The notes beneath the pieces were generated by a model. That model saw only the letters and a program-made list of their open reading frames with translations, was not told the DNA's origin and searched no databases. DNA of 12,131 nucleotides from the NCBI GenBank assembly GCA_963578655.1, contig CAUZEB010000045.1, positions 1 through 12,131 on the forward strand, written 5' to 3'. Of this stretch, positions 6,304 through 12,131 are shown piece after piece. The translations under genes were made by a program, and so were the position numbers. Origin of the DNA: CAUZEB01 sp963578655. GTDB lineage: Bacteria > Chloroflexota > Dehalococcoidia > Lucifugimonadales > CAUZEB01. Each line of letters begins with the position of its first letter. Positions within the stretch are counted from its first letter, which is position 1.

Positions 6304-7506
6304 ATGAAAACTTATCTTAAAAAAACTCAAAACGATAATGTTTCATTATATTTACACATCCCATTTTGTGAAGTTAAGTGTGTTTATTGCGATTTTAATA
6401 CCTATGCCAACATCGAGTCATTAATACCTGGATACATAAACGCTTTGATAAGAGAGATTCGTTTTTGGAATGAGAATCTAAGGGGCTATAGAGTAAAGAC
6501 GATCTTTTTTGGAGGTGGTACGCCTTCATATTTAAAGGCGGCCGACTTGTCTCGTTTAATGAATGCTATAAACAATAACTTTGATCTAGTTCCGGATATA
6601 GAAGTCTCAATTGAAGCTAACCCTGGCGACATTGATCCATTAAAACTTTCTACGTATCTAGAATGTGGTATAAACAGGCTTAGTATCGGCGCTCAGAGCT
6701 TTGACGATAACATTTTGAAACTTTTGAGCAGGAAGCATACCGCCGTTGATATTATCGAGTCCTATAAGCTTGCGATGGAAGCAGGCTTCAAAAACATTAG
6801 CCTTGATTTGATTTATGGACTACCGTATCAAACTGTAGAAGGGTGGAACGATACACTTGAGCATGCCATTGCACTTAATCCAGTTCATCTCTCTTTGTAT
6901 TGTTTAACTGTCGAAAAGGGGACCCCATTGGATCAGTGGGTGAAGCTAGGTAAAATCTCAAAACCAGATGAAGATTTAGCTGCTGATATGTACTTACTAG
7001 CGGAGCAAAGGATGAAGGACTGCGGATATCATCATTATGAAATTTCCAACTGGACAATCCGTGGATTCGAAAGCCGACATAACTTGACATATTGGCGTAA
7101 TCAATCTTACTTGGGTTTAGGGCCTGGAGCTCACTCTTATTTAAATCACAAACGTTTCAGTAATATCAAATCACCCAGAGAATACATTCATAAGTTAAAT
7201 GATTGCTCCCTGGAATCTTATTCAAGCTTCGAAGAAAGTATTCATTTGTCACCAGTTATAAACGAGATAGAAAGCATTGATCGAAAGTCCGAAATAGCAG
7301 AAACACTAATGATGGGTCTTCGTCTACATGAAGGTGTGAATTTGCAAACGTTTAAACAACGATTTAATTTAATGCCGTCAGATGTGTACCCAAAGGACCT
7401 GAATGAGCTGTATCATTTAGGGCTTTTGGAAAAGGATGATGAAACTTTACGACTAACCCCTCGTGGCAGGATACTTGGCAATGAAGTGTTTAGTAGATTC
7501 TTTTAA
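6304..7506 (+). CDS. hemW: Radical SAM protein HemW (heme chaperone; coproporphyrinogen III oxidase-like)
   Basis: HemW-family radical SAM protein of 400 residues. HemW binds a [4Fe-4S] cluster, SAM and heme and is regarded as a heme chaperone delivering heme to membrane hemoproteins; it is often mis-named oxygen-independent coproporphyrinogen oxidase. The cluster motif is CEVKCVYCDFN (C22, C26, C29), which lacks the fourth cysteine of true HemN. GGGTPS (70-75), the SIEANPGDI strand (102-110), RLSIGAQSF (125-133), DLIYGLP (168-174) and the HNLTYW motif (259-264), associated with heme binding in HemW, are all present. The C-terminal HemN_C/winged-helix-like region covers about 300-398 (ETLMMGLRLHEGV...). 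The ribosome binding site is weak (AAAGTGA before the ATG), and the 14-base gap to the ychF-like stop suggests translational coupling. Confidence 0.93.
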   Translation: MKTYLKKTQNDNVSLYLHIPFCEVKCVYCDFNTYANIESLIPGYINALIREIRFWNENLRGYRVKTIFFGGGTPSYLKAADLSRLMNAINNNFDLVPDIEVSIEANPGDIDPLKLSTYLECGINRLSIGAQSFDDNILKLLSRKHTAVDIIESYKLAMEAGFKNISLDLIYGLPYQTVEGWNDTLEHAIALNPVHLSLYCLTVEKGTPLDQWVKLGKISKPDEDLAADMYLLAEQRMKDCGYHHYEISNWTIRGFESRHNLTYWRNQSYLGLGPGAHSYLNHKRFSNIKSPREYIHKLNDCSLESYSSFEESIHLSPVINEIESIDRKSEIAETLMMGLRLHEGVNLQTFKQRFNLMPSDVYPKDLNELYHLGLLEKDDETLRLTPRGRILGNEVFSRFF

Positions 7507-7667
7507 ATTGGATGGATTCTATAGTTATTCGATGTGACCTGTGATGATTAGAGCTTATGCAACTAATTTACGCTTTAAAGTAGATCCATGTTATATGGAC
7601 GGAATTTTGAACATTGTTGTTCAGTCGAAGAAACCAGATTGGACAGTTACTAACATTATATACCCTG

Positions 7668-7676
7668 TGATATAAT
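7668..7676 (+). promoter_or_regulatory. Extended -10 promoter for rplI (TGnTATAAT)
   Basis: TGATATAAT is a perfect extended -10 element (TG at 7668-7669, TATAAT at 7671-7676). The region 17-18 bases upstream (around 7647-7653) matches the -35 poorly, which is normal for extended -10 promoters. Transcription would start near 7683, giving a leader of about 79 bases before the rplI ATG. It is the strongest promoter-like sequence in the window and probably drives rplI and perhaps the replication genes behind it. Confidence 0.6.
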
Positions 7677-7699
7677 GCCACACGCGTACATGTTTGTTT

Positions 7700-7737
7700 G
7701 CTAGTTAATTTCCTTCTAGCTGGTGGTAGGGTTTTTT
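7700..7737 (+). promoter_or_regulatory. Possible attenuator-like leader of rplI
   Basis: Two mutually exclusive hairpins can be drawn in the leader. One pairs GCTAG (7700-7704) with CTAGC (7716-7720). The other pairs CCT-T-CTA (7712-7718) with TGG-T-AGG (7724-7730), with one T-T mismatch and one G-T wobble, and is followed by GTTTTTT (7731-7737). The second looks like a weak intrinsic terminator just before the rplI ribosome binding site. Ribosomal protein leaders are often autoregulated, but both stems are short, so this is speculative. Confidence 0.22.
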
Positions 7738-7761
7738 ATTGTAGGTTGAGGTTGTTTTGAT

Positions 7762-8292
7762 ATGAAAGTCGTTTTTCTTGAAGACGTTTCAGGTGTAGCT
7801 AATGGCGGGGAAGTAAAAGAAGTTAAAAATGGATTCGCAAGAAATTATCTAATACCGCAAAATTTGGCTATCCCTGTTAGCCATAATGCTCTGAAAAGAA
7901 TAGAACGATTATCTAAAGAAGCTAATCAGGTACGTATAAAGACATTGGCAACTGTGAAGGCTCTTGGAGAAGAAATTGACGGGATGCGCGTAAATATTCA
8001 GATGCGGGCGGGAGCCAATGGCAAATTATATGGCTCAGTTAACAGTAATATGCTCGTTGAAAAATTGTTAGAAATGACAGGTCACAAGATTGATCGTAGG
8101 ATAGTATTAATGGATGAGCCCATACGTGATCTTGGACAATTTTCGATAAAGCTCAGGCTTCATCCAGGAGTGGAATCGAAGATCAACGTCATTGTCCACG
8201 CTGAAGATGTTGACCCTGCCAGTCTTGAAGATGTTGCAACGGCCAACGAGGATGCCGATGAACATGAATCGGTAGTCGACGAGAATTCTTAG
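7762..8292 (+). CDS. rplI: 50S ribosomal protein L9 (bL9) with acidic C-terminal tail
   Basis: Ribosomal protein bL9, a 23S rRNA-binding protein of the large subunit that reaches out from the L1-stalk base and helps maintain reading frame. The signature GGEVKEVKNGFARNYLIP (15-32) is complete, and the N-domain, long connecting helix (about 41-75) and C-domain (to about 147) are all present. At 176 residues it is about 27 longer than the usual 148-150: residues about 147-176 form a strongly acidic tail (AEDVDPASLEDV...NEDADEHESVVDENS). GAGG about ten bases before the ATG is the ribosome binding site. In many bacteria rplI follows rpsF-ssb-rpsR; here it stands first and is followed by dnaB, a neighbour also common in other phyla. 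Confidence 0.96.
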   Translation: MKVVFLEDVSGVANGGEVKEVKNGFARNYLIPQNLAIPVSHNALKRIERLSKEANQVRIKTLATVKALGEEIDGMRVNIQMRAGANGKLYGSVNSNMLVEKLLEMTGHKIDRRIVLMDEPIRDLGQFSIKLRLHPGVESKINVIVHAEDVDPASLEDVATANEDADEHESVVDENS

Positions 8293-8421
8293 TGGATCCG
8301 TGCAAAGGCGCCGGGTCATTCTCAATATTCTTCTAAATGTAGAGTGTTCAGGTTTCGTCCCGATGTAAAGCAGGCCGATAATTGGGTTTGATGTTTTGTT
8401 GAAGTTCTATAAGCCTAAATC

Positions 8422-8428
8422 AAGGAGG
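8422..8428 (+). promoter_or_regulatory. Strong ribosome binding site of dnaB
   Basis: AAGGAGG is a near-perfect anti-16S match, ending 11 bases before the dnaB ATG at 8440. It is the best Shine-Dalgarno in the window and fixes the dnaB start. The 147-base gap between rplI and dnaB holds no clear terminator or promoter, so read-through from rplI is likely. Confidence 0.75.
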
Positions 8429-8439
8429 GATACTAATTT

Positions 8440-9816
8440 ATGTATACAGAGCGTCTCCCTCCTCATGACATAAATGCCGAAGAGGCAGTAATCGGATCTA
8501 TTTTAATTGATAGTGAATCTTTTACAACCGTAACCTCGTCCGTCCGTCCGTCAGATTTTTATAGTGAAAAGAATCGTTTGTGTTATCAGGCATGCTACAC
8601 CCTGTTCGAGCGAGGTGAGGCAATCAATCAAGTTACTGTAGCGCATGAGCTTTCAGTACATGATCGCCTAGAAACAATAGGTGGTACTGCATATCTAGGT
8701 CACCTTGTCCTTATTGTTCCAACATCTGTACACATTGAATACTACGCCCGTATCGTTCAGCGCACGTCATTGATGCGCCAAATCATTAGAACAGGAGGCG
8801 AGATAGCCTCTATTGGGTATGACGGGGGTTCAGACTCAGATGCTGCTTTGTCTAAAGCGGAAGATCTAGTGTTTGGTATCAGGTCTGGACGTGAATCCCG
8901 CGACTTCACTCATATGCGCGAAGTCTTTGACACATACATGGAAGAGAGTTCGAGCATTCATGGGGCAGACGCCCGTAATCTAGCACCTCTAGTCACAGGG
9001 TTTCCAGATCTGGACAAATTACTGGGTGGCGGACTCCAAAGATCCGATATGGTAGTTCTGGCTGCAAGACCAAGTTTAGGAAAGAGTACATTGGCCTTTA
9101 ATATGGCACGTCATGCAGCTCAACAAGGGGCTGTTGTAGGGATATTTAGTCTAGAAATGAGTAGCGAACAAATAGGACTCAGATTACTTTCAAGTGAAGC
9201 TAACGTGGACAATTTTAGATTAAGGGTAGGTCTTTTAAGTGAATCTGAAGAACGAAGTCTGTTAGACGCTATTGGCGCTTTATCGGACTTGCCTCTTTAC
9301 GTTGATGACACACCAGTCCAAGGTATAGTGGAAATGAGAGGCAAGGCACGTAGGCTTCAAACAGAGAGAGGGCTAGATCTACTGATAATTGATTACCTCC
9401 AGTTAATTAGTGGAGGTGGCCGAATTGATAATCGTGTTCAGGAAATGGGAGAAATATCCCGGTCGCTTAAGGGACTTGCAAGAGATTTGGATATCCCTGT
9501 GCTGGCGTGTTCTCAATTGAGTCGTGCTGTAGAACAGAGAACAAATCATAGGCCATTACTTTCTGACCTCAGAGAAAGTGGGAGCATAGAACAGGATGCG
9601 GATGTTGTTGCCTTTATCTATAGAGAAGATATTTACACTTCTAGGGAGGAGTGGGATAAAAAGAACCCGACAGACCCATATCCACAAAACATAGCAGAAA
9701 TTATAGTTTCAAAACACAGAAATGGTCCATTAGGATCGGTACCTCTCTACTTTAGAAATGAGCTTGTTCGGTTTGAGAGTTTGGATAGTCCCACGCGGAC
9801 TGTGGAGTATGTTTAG
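8440..9816 (+). CDS. dnaB: Replicative DNA helicase DnaB
   Basis: Hexameric 5'-3' helicase that unwinds the fork and recruits primase. The 458-residue length is normal and no intein is present. The N-terminal domain begins PPHDINAEEAVIGSILID (7-24). The RecA-like domain starts near 183 (TGFPDLDKLLGGGL). Walker A is AARPSLGKST (208-217), with the leucine where most DnaBs have methionine. SLEMS (237-241) carries the catalytic glutamate E239; Walker B is LLIIDYLQL (314-322) with D318. The DnaB signature SQLSRAVE (358-365) then LLSDLRESGSIEQDADVV (373-390) is complete, and KHRNGPLG (425-432) carries the arginine-finger region. It is followed one base after the stop by a DnaD-domain gene, and then by a loader-like ATPase, forming a primosome cluster. 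Confidence 0.97.
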   Translation: MYTERLPPHDINAEEAVIGSILIDSESFTTVTSSVRPSDFYSEKNRLCYQACYTLFERGEAINQVTVAHELSVHDRLETIGGTAYLGHLVLIVPTSVHIEYYARIVQRTSLMRQIIRTGGEIASIGYDGGSDSDAALSKAEDLVFGIRSGRESRDFTHMREVFDTYMEESSSIHGADARNLAPLVTGFPDLDKLLGGGLQRSDMVVLAARPSLGKSTLAFNMARHAAQQGAVVGIFSLEMSSEQIGLRLLSSEANVDNFRLRVGLLSESEERSLLDAIGALSDLPLYVDDTPVQGIVEMRGKARRLQTERGLDLLIIDYLQLISGGGRIDNRVQEMGEISRSLKGLARDLDIPVLACSQLSRAVEQRTNHRPLLSDLRESGSIEQDADVVAFIYREDIYTSREEWDKKNPTDPYPQNIAEIIVSKHRNGPLGSVPLYFRNELVRFESLDSPTRTVEYV

Positions 9817-9817
9817 C

Positions 9818-10492
9818 ATGACCTTTAATGGCTTTCCCGCTAAAGTACAGTCCACACCGGTACCAAGCCCGGTATTTGGGCCATTACTGGAGGATATAGA
9901 TGACCTAGCTGAGCTAAAATGTATATTACGTATTATTTGGCTCCTAAATCAGAAGAAGGGTCATCCAAGATTTTTAACCCTTAACGAGATTCTGGGTGAT
10001 CGCGTATTAATAAGAGCTCTTGGTAGCATTCAGAATGCAAGCCATGCTGTAATCGAGAAAGCATTATCACGTTGTGTTTCGAGAGGATCCCTGCTCACCG
10101 GGAGACGCGATGCTTGTGACCAGCACACCGAGGAGATCTTGTATATGATAAACACTGAAACCAACAGGAAATCTCTGTTACGGATAACTACTGACAGTAA
10201 AGTAATTATTGACTATCCGAAATCCAGACCTTGGGAAGGGTCCATAGAACGTTCTAATATCTTTGCATTGTACGAGGACAATATTGGTATGCTTAGTCCG
10301 ATCATAGCTGACGAACTAAAGAGAGCAGAACAACTTTACCCGGTAACTTGGATAGAAAAAGCTTTCAAGGAGGCAGTGAGTCGTAACCGACGTAACTGGC
10401 GATATATTCAGCGTATATTGCAACGCTGGGAATTGGATGGTACAAGCGATGGAAGGTTTGAGAGAAGTCCTAAAAAGGCTAGCTACTACTAA
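9818..10492 (+). CDS. DnaD-domain primosome-type protein
   Basis: Protein of 224 residues with a C-terminal DnaD/DnaB_2 domain (about 148-206). The core motif YEDNIGMLSPIIADEL (152-167), then YPVTWIEKAFKEAV (174-187) and NRRNWRYIQRILQRW (190-204), contain the YxxxI and W-R-Y-I-xx-IL features of the family. In Bacillus, DnaD acts with DnaB and DnaI to remodel origin DNA and help load the DnaC helicase. The N-terminal 30-120 region is helical and may be a winged-helix oligomerisation domain, though less clear (WLLNQKKGHPRFLTLNEILG at 41-60). I place the start at the ATG at 9818, ten bases after GGAG (9804-9807) and one base past the dnaB stop; an in-frame ATG at 9809 is too close to that site. 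The last 56 bases overlap the next gene. Tight packing argues for translational coupling with dnaB. Confidence 0.85.
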   Translation: MTFNGFPAKVQSTPVPSPVFGPLLEDIDDLAELKCILRIIWLLNQKKGHPRFLTLNEILGDRVLIRALGSIQNASHAVIEKALSRCVSRGSLLTGRRDACDQHTEEILYMINTETNRKSLLRITTDSKVIIDYPKSRPWEGSIERSNIFALYEDNIGMLSPIIADELKRAEQLYPVTWIEKAFKEAVSRNRRNWRYIQRILQRWELDGTSDGRFERSPKKASYY

Positions 10493-11834
10493 GCAGTTGC
10501 ATAACCCCGAATTGAATGTTCCTTCAGCCAAAGTAAGAAACGATTTGGAACCGGGCTGTGAAATTTGTGGTGGTCATGGTTGGTTTACGAATGATGTGCC
10601 TGTGTCAGATGCAGAATTCGGTAAAATGGTTACGTGTCGTTGTCAGCAGGTGAAGCGACAGGAAGATCAAACATCTAGATTGCTTAACTACAGTAATCTA
10701 CGCCATTTGGCTCGATTCACGTTTGAAACTTTGGATCCTCAAGGTCGTTCAAAAGACCCAGAGGGTGAACGCTTATTTGCAGAGGCATTTCAGATTGCAC
10801 TAGATTACTCTTCAGATCCCCAAGGATGGCTGGTGTTCACAGGAGATCATGGATCAGGGAAAACTCACTTAGCGGCGGCTATAGCTAATAGATCCTTAGG
10901 TCAAAATCGTGTGGTATTATTCGTCAACGTCTCTGACTTGCTAGATCATCTTAGGATAAGTTTCTCACCTGAAAGTGAAGTGTCTTATAGCGATCTCTTT
11001 AATCAAGTAAAAAACACCCCGTTTTTGATATTGGATGGGCTTGAGCATCGCCTATCTACAGTGTGGACCCAAGAAAAACTTCAACAAATAATTAATCATA
11101 GATATAGCGCTGAATTACCCACGGTTATAACTTCGTCTAGTAAATTGGTTGAACTTGATCCATATATCTCTAGTCGTATACAGACTGAAGGTCTCAGCCG
11201 CATTATAGAATTGTGTAGCAGACGTGCTGAGCCCGTTCATCAACTTGTGAAAATCACCCCAGAAATGTCAAACAGGATGACATTTCAAGCGTTTAATGTA
11301 AGAGGATCTAATTCTGCTTATCAAAGCAATAGGAGCCTTGAATATGCCTTCCAGGCCGCGAAGAATTTCGCAGCGGACCCGGATGGGTGGCTGACTTTAT
11401 TTAGTGAAAATACAGGAGTAGGTAAAACACACTTAGCCGTGGCGATCGCCTGCGAGCGTAAGAGAAAGGGACATCCCGTATTTTTCGCTTTTGTCCCTGA
11501 ATTACTAGACTACCTTAGATATACATTCACGCCTGATAGCCGGATAACTTATGATCGCGTTTTTGATGAATTGAAGAATACGCCTCTATTGATATTAGAC
11601 GATTTGGGACGAGAACATAGCAGTCCGTGGGCAGAAGAAAAACTGTACCAAATTATAGTCAACAGACATAATTCTCGGCTTCCTACTATAATCACCAGCA
11701 CACTAGATTTTACGAAAGAGTCAGGACCTATTAGTTCAAGAATTCAAGATCCATCAGTAGGTGATCTTATAAGAATCGAAGCTTCTGATTATCGTAAAAA
11801 AGGTCGGGTAAGAATAAATAAAAAACTTAGATAG
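10437..11834 (+). CDS. Tandem DnaC/DnaI-type AAA+ helicase-loader-like ATPase with N-terminal zinc motif
   Basis: A 465-residue protein with two homologous DnaC/DnaI-like AAA+ domains. DnaC/DnaI loaders usually have one and run about 240-330 residues. N-terminal cysteines C41, C44, C67 and C69 (CEIC...CRC) suggest a zinc site like that of DnaI. Domain 1 (about 105-265): Walker A GDHGSGKT (136-143), Walker B LILDGLE (197-203), PTVITSS (228-234), SSRI (245-248). Domain 2 (about 298-458): P-loop ENTGVGKT (324-331), Walker B LILDDLG (385-391), PTIITST (416-422), SSRI (433-436), sensor-2-like DYRKK (451-455). Domain 1 lacks the DDxG acid and the DYR; domain 2 has Glu for the first P-loop Gly. The ATG at 10437 or 10449 (the latter eight bases after GGATGG) may be the start; both overlap the DnaD gene. 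Inferred role: loading DnaB. Fold call is firm; function is inference. Confidence 0.85.
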   Translation: MVQAMEGLREVLKRLATTKQLHNPELNVPSAKVRNDLEPGCEICGGHGWFTNDVPVSDAEFGKMVTCRCQQVKRQEDQTSRLLNYSNLRHLARFTFETLDPQGRSKDPEGERLFAEAFQIALDYSSDPQGWLVFTGDHGSGKTHLAAAIANRSLGQNRVVLFVNVSDLLDHLRISFSPESEVSYSDLFNQVKNTPFLILDGLEHRLSTVWTQEKLQQIINHRYSAELPTVITSSSKLVELDPYISSRIQTEGLSRIIELCSRRAEPVHQLVKITPEMSNRMTFQAFNVRGSNSAYQSNRSLEYAFQAAKNFAADPDGWLTLFSENTGVGKTHLAVAIACERKRKGHPVFFAFVPELLDYLRYTFTPDSRITYDRVFDELKNTPLLILDDLGREHSSPWAEEKLYQIIVNRHNSRLPTIITSTLDFTKESGPISSRIQDPSVGDLIRIEASDYRKKGRVRINKKLR

Positions 11835-11858
11835 TTGTGGAAGTGATTAGTCTCATAA

Positions 11859-12131
11859 ATGCTAATTAAGCCTTGTGTGTTTTGCGAAATTGTAACTGGG
11901 CGGAGTTTAGCTAATGTGAGATACGAGGACGAAGATATCCTCGTATTTGATAATGAGTTAGACTGGGTCCCGATCATGATCCTCATAATACCAAAGCGTC
12001 ATCTTACACAGATTGAATTCTGGAGGCATTCCGACCTTATGCCGAAGGCCACTACATTAGCCCTAAGTTTGGGTGAAGAATTGTCTCCTGATGGATTTAG
12101 AGTATTATCGAATTTTGGAAGAGACGCTGAG
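11859..12131 (+). CDS. HIT-family protein, N-terminal part (3' end outside window)
   Basis: Histidine-triad superfamily nucleotide-binding protein, a probable nucleotidyl hydrolase or transferase. Ninety-one residues are visible and the frame is still open at the last base. The start MLIKPCVFCEIVTGR carries the CxFC zinc pair (C6, C9). Then come ANVRYEDEDILVFDN (19-33), WVPIMILIIPKRHLTQIEF (38-56) and GFRVLSNFGRDAE (79-91), which match the strands leading to the histidine triad. The HxHxH motif itself would fall just beyond the window, so catalytic competence cannot be judged. The WVP...PKRH variant fits Chloroflexota-type HIT proteins. It begins 24 bases after the loader-like ATPase stop on the same strand, so it is probably the last gene of the replication run, with no obvious functional link. 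No strong ribosome binding site is visible. Confidence 0.85.
   Translation, partial: MLIKPCVFCEIVTGRSLANVRYEDEDILVFDNELDWVPIMILIIPKRHLTQIEFWRHSDLMPKATTLALSLGEELSPDGFRVLSNFGRDAE

Noticed and set aside
7609..7622. GAACA-TTGT-TGTTC palindrome resembling a Gram-positive SOS box
   Set aside because: The half-site spacing (GAAC-N6-GTTC) does not match the GAAC-N4-GTTC box, and rplI is not an expected SOS target.
8388..8413. TTGATG ... TATAAG as a promoter for dnaB
   Set aside because: The spacer is only 14 bases and the start would fall inside the ribosome binding site.
8440..9816. Possible intein in dnaB
   Set aside because: The helicase motifs run without interruption and the total length is normal.
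10437..11834. The double loader as an assembly artefact or two fused genes by frameshift
   Set aside because: The frame is continuous, the two halves differ too much in DNA to be an assembly duplication, and the linker (about 266-297) has no stop or ribosome-binding-site remnant.

Overview
The window looks like chromosomal DNA of a Chloroflexota bacterium, most likely a Dehalococcoidia / marine SAR202-type lineage. This is inferred from gene content and neighbourhood, not from a database search. The pointers are a rplI - dnaB - DnaD-like - DnaC/DnaI-like - HIT order, a limonene-monooxygenase-like flavin-dependent oxidoreductase (a family known to be greatly expanded in SAR202), a divergent YchF-type GTPase, and AT-leaning base composition. 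I saw no mobile element, CRISPR array, rRNA or tRNA.

Left part (1-2622), catabolic and membrane genes: the 3' end of an AMP-forming acyl-CoA ligase; a promoter-like region with a phased direct repeat; a luciferase-like flavin oxidoreductase; and, converging on it, a small VTT/DedA-type membrane protein. A 9-bp perfect inverted repeat sits on the stop codon of the membrane gene.

Middle part (2623-5197): a 419-base gene-free stretch, a PHP-domain phosphoesterase, and the convergent holA gene (delta subunit of the DNA polymerase III clamp loader). The 331-base region between holA and the divergently transcribed ychF-like gene holds a TATAAT box, a short palindrome and a possible 40-codon gene.

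Right part (5198-12131), all on the plus strand: a ychF-like GTPase and hemW form a tight pair. After a strong extended -10 promoter comes a replication-centred run: rplI (ribosomal protein L9), dnaB (replicative helicase), a DnaD-domain protein starting 1 base after the dnaB stop, a helicase-loader-type AAA+ protein overlapping the DnaD gene, and a HIT-family protein cut by the window end. The last three intact genes look like one translationally coupled primosome unit.

The most unusual object is the loader-like protein at 10437-11834. It carries a zinc-type cysteine cluster followed by two homologous DnaC/DnaI-type AAA+ domains in one chain. The domains deviate differently: the first has an intact Walker A but a changed Walker B, and the second has an intact Walker B but lacks the first P-loop glycine. 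A fused double loader beside dnaB and a DnaD protein is the best candidate here for a poorly described system.
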